This document shows positions 16,371 through 26,002 of a DNA stretch of 64,000 nucleotides, one piece after another. Both the position numbers and the translations under genes were made by a program. Positions within the stretch are counted from its first letter, which is position 1. Each line of letters starts with the position of its first letter. Below the pieces are notes generated by a model. It was given only the letters and a program-made list of their open reading frames with translations, was not told the DNA's origin and made no database searches. This DNA is from Mariniphaga sp041686935 (GTDB lineage: Bacteria > Bacteroidota > Bacteroidia > Bacteroidales > Prolixibacteraceae): positions 9,318 through 73,317 of the forward strand of contig JAWLCW010000027.1 in assembly GCA_041686935.1 (NCBI GenBank). The letters run 5' to 3'.

Positions 16371-17798
16371 ATGATTTCAGGTAAAAAGTTTACAATAATT
16401 GCAATTTTACTTACATGGATTTCTGGATATGGGCAGAAAAGTAATTCCGAAGTTATTGAAACAGGTTGGATTTCAGGAAAATTAAAAATTTCTGGTAACG
16501 ATCATTTTTTTCAGTTTGAAGATGATTCTCCCTTTTTCTGGTTAGGGGATACAGCCTGGGAATTGTTTCACCGCCTGAATAAGGAAGAGATTAAAATGTA
16601 TTTAGAAAACAGGCAACATAAAGGTTTTAATGTAATTCAAGCTGTAATATTGGCTGAAATGAATGGTCTGAGGAAGCCAAACCGTTATGGCAACGTTCCA
16701 TTTCAACAACTCGATCCACAAAAGCCAAATGAAAAATATTTTGAACTTGTTGATTGGACTGTGCAAACTGCACTTGAAAAAAATATATTCATAGGTTTAT
16801 TGCCTACATGGGGTGATAAAATAAGTAAATTTTGGGGGGAAGGCCCGGAGATATTCGACGAAAAGAATGCCTACAGTTATGGACTTTTTTTAGGTCAACG
16901 GTATTCTGATTATCCTAATATTATTTGGATTACCGGAGGTGACCGGCCAGCCATATATGATACAAATGACTGGAGACCAATATGGCGTTCCATGATTAGG
17001 GGTATACGTGAGGGTACCAACGGGAAAGCCCTGATAACCTATCATCCCTGGGGGGAAAGCTCAACAACAGATTTTTGGAAAGATGAAGACATCCTGGATT
17101 TTAATATGCTACAGAGTGGTCATAAAAGTCATGATATACCGGTATGGGATTGGATTGCAAGGGATTACAATTCTTCCCCCACAAAACCGATTCTTGACGG
17201 GGAATCAACTTATGAGGATCATCCCGTTAACTGGAAACTTGAAAATGGTTATTTCAGGGATTATGATGTACGAAAACAGCTTTACCGTTCCGTATTTGCA
17301 GGTGCATGTGGTGTAACTTATGGACATCAGGCAATTAGACAGTTCTATGGCCCCGAAGTAAAGCCGGCAGGTTATCCGGACAGATTCTGGACTGAAGCGT
17401 TGGACAGGTCAGGTGCTTTTCAGGCCGGGTATTTAAAAAACCTGATATTGTCAAGACCCCCTCTTAACCGGGTTCCTGACCAATCCATAGTCGTTAGCGG
17501 TCAGGGTGAGAAAGGTGAATTTATAATGGCATTCAGGGATGCTTCAGGGAGCTATGGCATGGTATATTTGCCTGTTGGGAAAAAAATTGAAGTAAGCACT
17601 AAATGGATCAATGCGCCTAAAATAGTTGCATGGTGGTTTAATCCGAGAAATGCAGAATCACAAAAGATTGGAGAATTCAAAAAAGAAGGAAAGTTATCGT
17701 TCGAACCACCTTCAACAGGAATTGAAAATGACTGGGTTTTGATTTTGGAGGACGCAGATAGAAAATGGATGGTGCCAGGGACAAAAATGACCAATTAA
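16371..17798 (+). CDS. GH140/apiosidase-like protein, copy 2 (canonical)
   Basis: A 475-residue DUF4038-family protein with a normal signal peptide (MISGKKFTIIAILLTWISGYGQ). It keeps the family motifs: DSPFFWLGDTAWELFHRL near the N-terminus, GLLPTWGDK, WITGGDRPA with the candidate acid/base Asp, and LDGESTYEDHPVNWK with the candidate nucleophile Glu. The C-terminal beta domain ends FEPPSTGIENDWVLILEDA. The second half is almost identical in DNA to copy 1, the first half clearly is not. If any gene here is a true apiosidase-type enzyme this is the better candidate, though DUF4038 is broad and the substrate is not proven. Confidence 0.83.
   Translation: MISGKKFTIIAILLTWISGYGQKSNSEVIETGWISGKLKISGNDHFFQFEDDSPFFWLGDTAWELFHRLNKEEIKMYLENRQHKGFNVIQAVILAEMNGLRKPNRYGNVPFQQLDPQKPNEKYFELVDWTVQTALEKNIFIGLLPTWGDKISKFWGEGPEIFDEKNAYSYGLFLGQRYSDYPNIIWITGGDRPAIYDTNDWRPIWRSMIRGIREGTNGKALITYHPWGESSTTDFWKDEDILDFNMLQSGHKSHDIPVWDWIARDYNSSPTKPILDGESTYEDHPVNWKLENGYFRDYDVRKQLYRSVFAGACGVTYGHQAIRQFYGPEVKPAGYPDRFWTEALDRSGAFQAGYLKNLILSRPPLNRVPDQSIVVSGQGEKGEFIMAFRDASGSYGMVYLPVGKKIEVSTKWINAPKIVAWWFNPRNAESQKIGEFKKEGKLSFEPPSTGIENDWVLILEDADRKWMVPGTKMTN
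17013..17614 (+). repeat. 602-bp exact repeat, copy B (gene-conversion tract in a GH140-like gene)
   Basis: Identical to 12191-12792 in direct orientation, 4822 bp apart. Both copies cover the nucleophile half of the barrel and part of the C-terminal beta domain. Recombination between them could delete the DUF5060 and GH-A genes in between and leave one hybrid GH140-like gene. Confidence 0.92.
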
Positions 17799-17938
17799 TA
17801 GGTGATAAATAAAAAAGAAATCTGACATGAATTGAACTACAGGAAACTTTAATTCACATGGGATGCTAAAATGAATTATTTTACTCCGGGGTGTCTTTAG
17901 CTAATGCTTAAACTTTAAAAATTTAAATCTTTCAAAAA

Positions 17939-18781
17939 ATGAAAAACTTCACATTGTACTTAATAATTTGGTTTGTCACTTTTGGAATTTCAGGAAAATC
18001 CAAAGAAAATTTTGAAAATTCAGACATAGTAAATTCTCCTTCAGGTCAATCAGTACCGATTGGTGACTTGCCGGACTGGAAACAAATATTTTATGATGAC
18101 TTCACTAAAGATGCTGAATTGGGGTCCTGGGGCAGCGAATGTGATTATTCAGCGATTGTTTACGTTGGAGCGGAAGGGCAAAAATGGAAGTCATACCCTA
18201 AATGTTTTAATGATACTTACCAAAAACGCCCGTATCGTGCCGATTCGATTTTAAGTGTAAAGAATGGGGTTTTAAACTTTTATTTACATAATGTCGACGG
18301 ACAACCAGCTGGTGCAAATCCATCACCATTAATTACAGGTACAAGTCAGTATCAAACCTACGGGCGGTATACTGCTCGTTTTAAGGTAGATACTCCAAAT
18401 CTGGCCGAGTATTATGTAGCATGGTTACTGTGGCCCCAATCCGAAAAATGGCCTGATGATGGAGAAGAAGATTTCCCAGAAGGGTCTCTCGCTGGAAAGA
18501 TTGGTGGTTTCCATCATTATGCCGGAGATGGAGCATGCCGGGGATGCCAGGATCAAGCTGTTTCTGAAAAAGAATTTACCGAATGGCATACATACACTAT
18601 TGAGTGGAGACCCGGCAATATTAAATATATTTTAGATGATGAAGTTATACTGGATTCTGATAGATGGATACCCACCAAACCAATGAGATGGCAATTACAA
18701 ACCGAGACAAAGGGTTATGGTACTAATTCAGGAAATTTGATGGTAGATTGGGTTGCGGTTTATCAATATGATCCACAGTAA
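17939..18781 (+). CDS. GH16-family glycoside hydrolase
   Basis: A 280-residue exported protein (leader MKNFTLYLIIWFVTFGISG) with a GH16 jelly-roll fold. The catalytic ExDxxE motif is present as Glu176-Glu177-Asp178-Phe-Pro-Glu181 in DDGEEDFPEGS. The flanking signature strands YQTYGRYTARFKV and WHTYTIEWRPGNIKYILDDE are typical. GH16 covers beta-1,3/1,4-glucanases, xyloglucanases, agarases and others, and the subfamily is not decided here. Two Cys pairs, including DGACRGCQ, could form disulfides. It follows GH140-like copy 2 after 140 bp of AT-rich spacer and precedes the GH9 gene. Confidence 0.85.
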   Translation: MKNFTLYLIIWFVTFGISGKSKENFENSDIVNSPSGQSVPIGDLPDWKQIFYDDFTKDAELGSWGSECDYSAIVYVGAEGQKWKSYPKCFNDTYQKRPYRADSILSVKNGVLNFYLHNVDGQPAGANPSPLITGTSQYQTYGRYTARFKVDTPNLAEYYVAWLLWPQSEKWPDDGEEDFPEGSLAGKIGGFHHYAGDGACRGCQDQAVSEKEFTEWHTYTIEWRPGNIKYILDDEVILDSDRWIPTKPMRWQLQTETKGYGTNSGNLMVDWVAVYQYDPQ

Positions 18782-18848
18782 TGTAGAGTGCAAAAACATT
18801 CAAGTTATTTTGACCTGAATTAATACAATATTTAAAAAAATTAAGAAG

Positions 18849-20651
18849 ATGAAAAATAACAGTTTTTCTTATTTAGGAAAAATATTCCTCATTTCCATCC
18901 TGATTCTGTTTTGCCGGGGATTAAGCATTGATGGAAATGCACAGTGTTTCACAAGAGATCTAAGTGTAGATTTACTTATAAATCATGTCGGATATGTCCC
19001 TAATACGGGAAAAAACGTAGTAACAAAAGGAAATACCACAAGAAAATTTGAAGTTATAAATATTGAGACACAAAAAGTTGTTTACGAAGGAAACTTTAGT
19101 CCATATAATTGTGATTTCGGGGAATTTTCAGTCGCTGACTTCACTTCAGTAAATGTGGAAGGACACTATTATATAAAGTCTGATACGTTGCGTTCCTATC
19201 CTTTCATAATCTCGAAATCTGTTTATAAAGCACCGATGGATTTAATTTTTGGTTATTTTTCTCTGCAACGATGTGGAGCGAGTTCAACCGGATATTTATC
19301 ACCTTGTCATCTTGATGACGGAGTTAGAATGGACAATGGGAAACATCAGGATGTATCCGGAGGTTGGCATGATGCAAGTGATTTGAGGAAATGGGTTGGT
19401 GCTACTATATATGGAATGCTTGGCCTTGGTAAAGCTTATGAACTGAAGGGAATACTCAATCCTGACAGATATAAAATTCTTGAAGAGTTGAAGTGGGGGA
19501 ATCAGTATTTTTTGAAAATGCAGGAACCTGATGGCTATGTAATGAATTTTGTTGGAGGAGATGTTAAAGGCCATTCAGACAGTAACCGTTGGACAGATAA
19601 CGAAATAGGAGAAGAGGGGGGAGAACTTAAAAATGTCATGCCAACAACAGGCAAGGCAATGCGGGAAATGTTAGTTTTTGGTTCAAAAGACGATCGGGTT
19701 ATACGTACAGATCCAGTCAATTTGCTTGCGCAATACAATTTTATAACTGCTCAGGCAATGATGGCAAGGATTACCAGAAATATTGAACCTGAATATTCAG
19801 AAAAATGTCTTCAGGCAGCAATTAAATGTTTTACCTGGTGCAGAGAAACTGATGAAGAGTTTGACGCCGGAACCATTGGATCTTCCATCCAGGCAGCAAT
19901 TGAAATGTATAAAACCACAAAAGAAGATTTATATAAAAATTTTGCAGTTGAGCAGGCTTCCGAGTTGAGAAAACTGCAGGTAGTTGATCTGAACGGGAAT
20001 GTCGAGGGATTCTTTTATATCTCATCCTCAGACAGAGAACCTCATAAAAACATTTCCCGTGGTTGTTTGGAGTTTATTTCGGTCAGCGATTTAATAGAAA
20101 CATTTCCCACACATAAAGACGTTCCTTTATGGACAGAAATGATCACTAAATACGCCCATAGGTATCTTTCATTAATATCACAGAAAAACAGCTTCGGAAT
20201 TATTCCCTTTGGACTTTACACAGGGGAAGATCCCGGAGGAAACAGGAAAATCGGGAACTACTATTACCGTTATTTCATGCAGCCTGAATTGAGTTGGTGG
20301 GTTGGAATTAATGCAAATATTGCTTCTGCTGGTATAGGATTGGTGAAAGCGGCCAGAATATTAAATGATAAAAAACTGTATGCAATTGCACAGAAACAAC
20401 TGGATTGGATAATTGGCGTAAATCCGTATAACAGTTCGACTATCATTTCGGTAGGGTACAATCAGCCAAACCCAATGAGAGGTGGAGGGGAATTTAATCC
20501 CTTTACCCCTACACTGCCAGGAGCTGTGATGAATGGTCTTGGCGGAAACAGTTCAGATCAGCCAATTATAGGTACAGGCAACTGGCAGATAGCTGAGTAT
20601 TGGACACCTATGGTGGCTTTTACCTTATGGTTGATGGCAGAACTTCATTGA
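18849..20651 (+). CDS. GH9-family glycoside hydrolase with N-terminal Ig-like domain
   Basis: A 600-residue exported enzyme. After the signal peptide (to about residue 32) comes the CelD_N immunoglobulin-like domain, beginning LLINHVGYVPNTGKNVVTKG and ending before KSVYKAPMDL. The (alpha/alpha)6 barrel carries the catalytic Asp pair in GGWHDASDLRKW (Asp175, Asp178). The distal signature is NPFTPTLPGAVMNGLGG and IAEYWTPMVAFTLWLMAEL, with Glu as the proton donor. The canonical GGWYDAGDH motif is varied to GGWHDASD, as in Bacteroidota GH9 enzymes acting on substrates other than plain cellulose. A beta-glucan or glucomannan-type target fits the neighbouring GH16 and GH5-like genes. Confidence 0.88.
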   Translation: MKNNSFSYLGKIFLISILILFCRGLSIDGNAQCFTRDLSVDLLINHVGYVPNTGKNVVTKGNTTRKFEVINIETQKVVYEGNFSPYNCDFGEFSVADFTSVNVEGHYYIKSDTLRSYPFIISKSVYKAPMDLIFGYFSLQRCGASSTGYLSPCHLDDGVRMDNGKHQDVSGGWHDASDLRKWVGATIYGMLGLGKAYELKGILNPDRYKILEELKWGNQYFLKMQEPDGYVMNFVGGDVKGHSDSNRWTDNEIGEEGGELKNVMPTTGKAMREMLVFGSKDDRVIRTDPVNLLAQYNFITAQAMMARITRNIEPEYSEKCLQAAIKCFTWCRETDEEFDAGTIGSSIQAAIEMYKTTKEDLYKNFAVEQASELRKLQVVDLNGNVEGFFYISSSDREPHKNISRGCLEFISVSDLIETFPTHKDVPLWTEMITKYAHRYLSLISQKNSFGIIPFGLYTGEDPGGNRKIGNYYYRYFMQPELSWWVGINANIASAGIGLVKAARILNDKKLYAIAQKQLDWIIGVNPYNSSTIISVGYNQPNPMRGGGEFNPFTPTLPGAVMNGLGGNSSDQPIIGTGNWQIAEYWTPMVAFTLWLMAELH

Positions 20652-20725
20652 GAAGTAATTTGCAAGAGATAATGTATTATAAAAAAGAACTTTTTGCACT
20701 CGTATAAATTTGAAATATTGTTATT

Positions 20726-22231
20726 ATGGAAAAACAAAAGATCTTAAAATTATTCTTATTTGGTCCAATTAAATTGGAAATTTTAATAGTTACCATTCTC
20801 CTTTTTTTCTTTGGAAGTTGTAATTCAGGTAGTATAAAAAATGAAATGCAAGTTGCTAATACAGATGATCAGTATGTTATTGTTAGTGACGAACATCCCA
20901 GTTATTTCCAATTATCTGACGGAAGTCCCTATATTCCTATTGGTCTGAATATAATTGGTGCTGGAGTGAGTGATACCAATGGAGAAGAAGGGCTAAAGCA
21001 AATTGAAGAATGGATGCAAAAGCTATCCCAGAATGGAGGGAATTTTATCAGGTTATGGCTTAGTAATGGATTTTGGGAGGTTGAAAATGTTGAAGCCGGT
21101 CAATTTAATGAAGATCAAGCCCGCCGGATTGATATGTTGATTGAATTGGCTCGAAAATATAATATTCGGTTGAAAATGACTTTGGAACATTTTCGGGGAG
21201 TTGCTCCTGATGAGTCAGCCAGGTGGGCAACAAAAAGTATTTATCATATATCACAAGGCGGACCTTTAAACTCCTTGAACGAGTATATGACAACAGATGA
21301 AGGTCGTCAGTTACTTATAAACAGAATGGATTTTTTTGCCAAAAGATATGGCAGTGATCCGGTATTTTTTGGATGGGAATTGTGGAATGAGATCAATGCT
21401 ATGGCTGATCCGGAAAATTCTGTTTTTTATCCATGGCATCATTCGATGTTGACCAAGCTTAAACAACGTTTTCCGAATAATTTAGTTATGCAAAGTCTTG
21501 GTAGTTTTGATCGTAATCATTGGCGAAAAGTTTATCAAATGCTCAATGCAATGAATGAAAATGAAGTTGCGCAAGTGCACAGGTATCTTGATTTGGGAGC
21601 TGAAATGGAAATCTGCCACGCACCCATGGATATTGTTGCATCGAGTGCCGTCAGGGAACTGCTTTCCTACAATCTGAGGAAACCAATTCTCCTTGCAGAA
21701 ACAGGAGGAGTTGAACCCAAACATACAGGCCCTATTCGTTACTACAGAATGGATAAGGATGGTATTTTATTGCATGATGCTTTATTTGCACCTTTTTTTG
21801 CAGGCTCTGCTGGTGCTGGTCAAAACTGGCATTGGAACAATTATGTAGATGCAAATAACCTTTGGTTTCATTATGGACGATTTTCTTCAGCAATAAAGGA
21901 GATTAATCCGATAGAAGAGCAATTTATACCAATTTATTGGGAAACTGCGGGGATAAGGGTTTATGCCCTAAAAGGAGGAAACACCTTTTTGATATGGATA
22001 AGGGACAAAGAAAACACATGGAGGAATGAATTCGAAGAAAAAATTGCTCCAAGATTAGTAAAAAATGAAATTTTGGATATTATAGGGTTAACAGCCGGAA
22101 AATCTATTCAAAAGATTGAATTTTATGATCCATGGAATGATCTATGGACTCAAGAAGAATCAATAGGCACAAATGTAGCTCTTCCTTCTTTTTATCGTTC
22201 ACTTGTCGTGAAAATAACTGCTTCGAATTAA
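20726..22231 (+). CDS. GH5-like lipoprotein glycoside hydrolase
   Basis: A 501-residue protein with a hydrophobic leader ending in a lipobox (LFFFGSCNS, Cys32), so it should be a lipoprotein in the outer or inner membrane. The barrel carries the clan GH-A acid/base Glu222 in FGWELWNEINAM and the nucleophile Glu325 in PILLAETGGVE. NGGNFIRLWLSNGFWEVE marks an early strand. A small C-terminal beta domain follows (from about residue 400). The overall layout resembles Bacteroidota GH5 cellulase/mannanase-like proteins, though another GH-A family is possible. It is in the same direction as its neighbours, 74 bp after the GH9 gene. Confidence 0.78.
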   Translation: MEKQKILKLFLFGPIKLEILIVTILLFFFGSCNSGSIKNEMQVANTDDQYVIVSDEHPSYFQLSDGSPYIPIGLNIIGAGVSDTNGEEGLKQIEEWMQKLSQNGGNFIRLWLSNGFWEVENVEAGQFNEDQARRIDMLIELARKYNIRLKMTLEHFRGVAPDESARWATKSIYHISQGGPLNSLNEYMTTDEGRQLLINRMDFFAKRYGSDPVFFGWELWNEINAMADPENSVFYPWHHSMLTKLKQRFPNNLVMQSLGSFDRNHWRKVYQMLNAMNENEVAQVHRYLDLGAEMEICHAPMDIVASSAVRELLSYNLRKPILLAETGGVEPKHTGPIRYYRMDKDGILLHDALFAPFFAGSAGAGQNWHWNNYVDANNLWFHYGRFSSAIKEINPIEEQFIPIYWETAGIRVYALKGGNTFLIWIRDKENTWRNEFEEKIAPRLVKNEILDIIGLTAGKSIQKIEFYDPWNDLWTQEESIGTNVALPSFYRSLVVKITASN

Positions 22232-22271
22232 TCTTAAGAAAATTATAACCAAAAACGAAAAACTCTAAGTA

Positions 22272-23906
22272 ATGAATCAAAAAATAATTTTGATGATTTT
22301 GGGTATATTTTTATACAACTTTATTCAAAGTCAAAATGTATTAGTAAATGTAAAAGTAGACTTATCAGAAGAGATATTAATAAGTTCTTATCTGGCTGGA
22401 GTCACACATACTCAAAGAAGTATCGATTCATGGGGGAATTCCACTGCCATCAGAAATGCAAAATTATTATTGGACTCTGTCACGCATTATCAGAACCAAC
22501 ATATTATGGGGTGGGGAGCTTTGAATCCCTGGCCGGATTCAACTGTTACAAATCCAAATAATTGGAACTGGTCGTCACTTGACGGCCGTATCAAACTGAT
22601 AAGGGAAACCAATGGAGTCCCTGTTTTAACACTCTGTGGCGCCCCTACCTGGATGCATAATCCTTCAATGAATGGACAAACAGACTGGAATGCTCTTGAA
22701 AAAGCTCCCACCAAAGTTCATTACGATGATTTTGCCCATCTGTGTGCAGAAGTAGCACGGAGATATCCCGATGTGTTATACTTTCAGGTTTGGAACGAAT
22801 TCAAAGGTTTTTACAATGCCTCAAAAAACAGATGGGATTATGAGAACTTTACCGTAATGTACAACATGGTTTATGACTCACTCAAGGCAGTAAATCCTGA
22901 AATTCTGGTTGGTGGACCATATGTTGTCATGGACTCATGGTCGCATAGTTCCATTAGCCATCCGTCGAACCTTCGTGGAGAATATGGCATTTTAGATCAA
23001 CGCCCTCTAGACGTAATCAATTATTGGCTCCAAAATAAAAAAGGTGCTGATTTTATTACAATTGATGGAGGTAATAGTAATAAAGATGGTATTTGGTTGA
23101 CTGATGGTTTTAAATCGTCTCAAAAATTTGTGGATGTATTAAACTGGATAAGGCAACGCCCAGGTGGTGAATCCCTACCTGTTTGGTGGGCAGAATGGTA
23201 TGCATACCCTGAGGATTATGTGCGGGGAACGCCAGTAAACCAAAATTTTCTGAATGCATATATGGCAGCAGGAATGATCAAATCTATCGAAGCGGGTTAT
23301 TCAACCTTGTTGATATGGCAGCCTCAGGGCGATGCTTCAGGGCTGTCATATCCGTTGGGAATATGGTCTAATACAGAAATTTCCGGTGGCGGGCAGCCTA
23401 CCCCCTTTTATTATACTCATAAGGGATTACATAACTATTTCAGTGAAGGAATAAAAATTTACAATGCCAGCTTGTCACAGGAAGAGGTTATCTCAGTGCT
23501 CGCAACTGACACAACAATACTTCTTGTCAATCATCTCAATGAAAATGTTGATGTGACGATAGAAGGATTTACAAATCAAATCACTCTTTTCCCATATGAA
23601 GTCCGGTTTCTGCATTATGCCGATTTGACAATAACTTCAGCAAAAATTGATTATAAAACAGATGAATACCTCGTGTACCCTAACCCTTTTTATGAATATA
23701 TATATATAGAATTAAAATCAGTATTTGGATCAATGGTTAATATAGATTTGTATAGTTTAACCGGAACGAAAATATTGTCTGAAGCATTTTCTCTTGGTCA
23801 GGACAGCAGGTTCAAATTAAATACTGAAATTGTGACAAAGGGATCATATATACTTAAAATACATAACGAGAAAACAGTTTATAACAAGATAATCCTGAAA
23901 AATTAA
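22272..23906 (+). CDS. GH39-like glycoside hydrolase with T9SS sorting domain
   Basis: A 544-residue exported enzyme (leader MNQKIILMILGIFLYNFIQS). The catalytic domain shows GVPVLTLCGAPTWMHNP, acid/base Glu176 in LYFQVWNEFKGF and nucleophile Glu308 in LPVWWAEWYAYP, which fits GH39-type beta-xylosidase relatives. A beta domain follows. The last 80 residues (from DEYLVYPNPFYEYIYIEL) are a type A T9SS sorting signal, so this enzyme is displayed or released at the cell surface rather than kept in the periplasm. It is the second T9SS substrate in the cluster after the 1325-aa protein. Confidence 0.78.
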   Translation: MNQKIILMILGIFLYNFIQSQNVLVNVKVDLSEEILISSYLAGVTHTQRSIDSWGNSTAIRNAKLLLDSVTHYQNQHIMGWGALNPWPDSTVTNPNNWNWSSLDGRIKLIRETNGVPVLTLCGAPTWMHNPSMNGQTDWNALEKAPTKVHYDDFAHLCAEVARRYPDVLYFQVWNEFKGFYNASKNRWDYENFTVMYNMVYDSLKAVNPEILVGGPYVVMDSWSHSSISHPSNLRGEYGILDQRPLDVINYWLQNKKGADFITIDGGNSNKDGIWLTDGFKSSQKFVDVLNWIRQRPGGESLPVWWAEWYAYPEDYVRGTPVNQNFLNAYMAAGMIKSIEAGYSTLLIWQPQGDASGLSYPLGIWSNTEISGGGQPTPFYYTHKGLHNYFSEGIKIYNASLSQEEVISVLATDTTILLVNHLNENVDVTIEGFTNQITLFPYEVRFLHYADLTITSAKIDYKTDEYLVYPNPFYEYIYIELKSVFGSMVNIDLYSLTGTKILSEAFSLGQDSRFKLNTEIVTKGSYILKIHNEKTVYNKIILKN

Positions 23907-23925
23907 CTGGGAAAAAGAAATAACC

Positions 23926-25971
23926 ATGTTAAATTATAATGTGACTCTTAAAAAGGTATTTTTTATAATACTAATTAATTCGGTGTTTATCATTGGATAC
24001 CAACCGAAAATTACTGCTCAAATAAATGCTGATGGTATCCCACTTTTTGGGGCCCAGGTATTTATTGAACCTGGTCAGACACAAGAAGAAATTGACTCCT
24101 GGTTTCGTATTCTGAAGGAAAACAATATGTCTTTATGCCGAATACGAATGTTTGAATCATACATGAAAAAGGAAGATGGTACCTGGGATTTTACTTTATT
24201 TGATAATGCATTTCATTCTGCAGACAAATATGGAGTAAAGGTGTTTGCTACTGTTTTTCCCTATACTGAAAAAACAGACATTGGTGGATTTAAATTTCCA
24301 AATAGCGAACAGCATTTGCATTCAATTTCTGAATTCATTCGTCATTTGGCAACTCATTTCAAACAGTATAAAAGCCTGTATGGATGGGTTTTAATTAATG
24401 AGCCAGGGTCTGGTGGTATACCGGAAAATCCATTTGTGCGACAAAAATTTCAGGAATGGCTGATTGAAAATCCACCGAAAGAATATACTGAAAAAGGATT
24501 TCCTGTTTTGATGGATTTGACGGAACAACGGTTCCTAATGGACCTCAATACATGGTATTTAAGCTGGCTGGCCAATGAAATTCGGAAATATGATCAGGAA
24601 AATCATTTACACGTAAATACTCATGCCATTTTTAGTCTCATTGCAGAATACGATTTTCCGGCGTGGAGCAAATTCCTTAACAGTTTGGGAGGTTCTGCAC
24701 ATCCCAGTTGGCATTATGGATATTTTGACCGAAGCAAGTATGCCCTCGCAATGTCTGCAAATAGTGAAATTATTCGTTCAGGCGCTGGCCTTTTACCATG
24801 GATTATGACAGAGATTCAGGGAGGAAACAACACATACAGTGGAATGTCACCATTCTGTCCTACTAAAGAAGAAATAACCCAATGGTTGTGGACAACCATT
24901 GGCTCAGAATCAAAAGGGAGCATTTTCTGGTCACTTAACCCGAGAGCTTCAGGAATCGAAGCTGGGGAATGGGCCCTTTTAACATTTCAGAATAAACCTT
25001 CCGACAGGCTGACAGCAGTAAAAAATGTAGCGAACACAATTCACAAAAATGAAAAGCTGTTCCGAAATGCAAAAATAATTGATTCTGGCATTAATCTTCT
25101 TTATATTCATGAATCCTTATGGGCTGAAAATGCAATGGCAACCCCTTCAAAACAAAATTATGAGGGACGTGAAAATGGTGCAGTTATGAAATCGGTTCTT
25201 GGATATTTTGAAGCCATAAGTGAATTGGGAATTAACTGCAACTTGAAAGAATTTAAAGAATTTGATTTTGATAAAGAGAACTATTTTGGGCAAATGATTA
25301 TTTTACCAAATCAGCTTTCTGTTCCAACTCATTATGTATCAAATCTGGAAAATTTTGTTACAAAGGGAGGAATCTTGATTGTTGACGGGCTGACTGCATA
25401 TTTTGATGAAAATCTTCACAACACTATGAAAACAGGTTTTCCTTTTGAAGAATTGTTTGGTGGTAATATAAGCGAGTTTAAACTAGTCGAAAGCATTTTC
25501 AATTTCTTAATTAATAGTCATAAAATTCCAGCACATTTATGGAGGGGAACAGTTGAAAATAAAACCGGTAAAGTTTTATCAAGCCAAAATAATGACATTT
25601 ATGCAATACGAAATACATTTGGAAAAGGTGAAGTTGTTTGGATACCTTCACTTTTGGGATTAGGAAGCAGAATTGAAAATGATTACAACGCTTTGAGTCT
25701 CTGGCTTAGTGAAGAGATCCAAAAAGTAAATAAACCTCCTTTTCGTTTTGATAGACCGGTTCGAGGTGTATTTATGAAAACCATGCATTCAGGAGAAAGC
25801 TATGTTACCATTATTGTCAATAAATCAGGGGAAACACAAAATGTATCAGATATTTTGGAATACAAATCCTTAATCCCACACCTAATTTTTTCAAACTCTG
25901 ATCGGAAAACTGTTGACTTTTCCAGATTAACGATGGAAGATAATGATACACTGGTAATTGAATGGAAATAA
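23926..25971 (+). CDS. GH42-like beta-galactosidase
   Basis: A 681-residue exported protein. The barrel opens GIPLFGAQVFIEPGQTQEEI, has LYGWVLINEPGSGG with the acid/base Glu159 and GLLPWIMTEIQGGNN with the nucleophile Glu296, the layout seen in GH42-type beta-galactosidases. After about residue 400 comes a trimer/beta-galactosidase-like alpha/beta domain (FGQMIILPNQLSVPTHYVSN, GGILIVDGLTAYF) and a short beta C-terminus, matching GH42 architecture. The start is 19 bp after the GH39-like stop. Together with the GH2 gene it suggests beta-galactose in the target glycan, although some GH42 relatives act on alpha-L-arabinopyranosides. Confidence 0.78.
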   Translation: MLNYNVTLKKVFFIILINSVFIIGYQPKITAQINADGIPLFGAQVFIEPGQTQEEIDSWFRILKENNMSLCRIRMFESYMKKEDGTWDFTLFDNAFHSADKYGVKVFATVFPYTEKTDIGGFKFPNSEQHLHSISEFIRHLATHFKQYKSLYGWVLINEPGSGGIPENPFVRQKFQEWLIENPPKEYTEKGFPVLMDLTEQRFLMDLNTWYLSWLANEIRKYDQENHLHVNTHAIFSLIAEYDFPAWSKFLNSLGGSAHPSWHYGYFDRSKYALAMSANSEIIRSGAGLLPWIMTEIQGGNNTYSGMSPFCPTKEEITQWLWTTIGSESKGSIFWSLNPRASGIEAGEWALLTFQNKPSDRLTAVKNVANTIHKNEKLFRNAKIIDSGINLLYIHESLWAENAMATPSKQNYEGRENGAVMKSVLGYFEAISELGINCNLKEFKEFDFDKENYFGQMIILPNQLSVPTHYVSNLENFVTKGGILIVDGLTAYFDENLHNTMKTGFPFEELFGGNISEFKLVESIFNFLINSHKIPAHLWRGTVENKTGKVLSSQNNDIYAIRNTFGKGEVVWIPSLLGLGSRIENDYNALSLWLSEEIQKVNKPPFRFDRPVRGVFMKTMHSGESYVTIIVNKSGETQNVSDILEYKSLIPHLIFSNSDRKTVDFSRLTMEDNDTLVIEWK

Positions 25972-26002
25972 AACAGTTTAAAATTTAATCAAAAATTATA
26001 TC

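Noticed and set aside
12261..17316. Identical 77-codon open frames at 12261-12494 and 17083-17316, a possible duplicated small gene
   Set aside because: Both lie out of frame inside the duplicated part of the GH140-like genes; their identity is explained by the gene-conversion tract.
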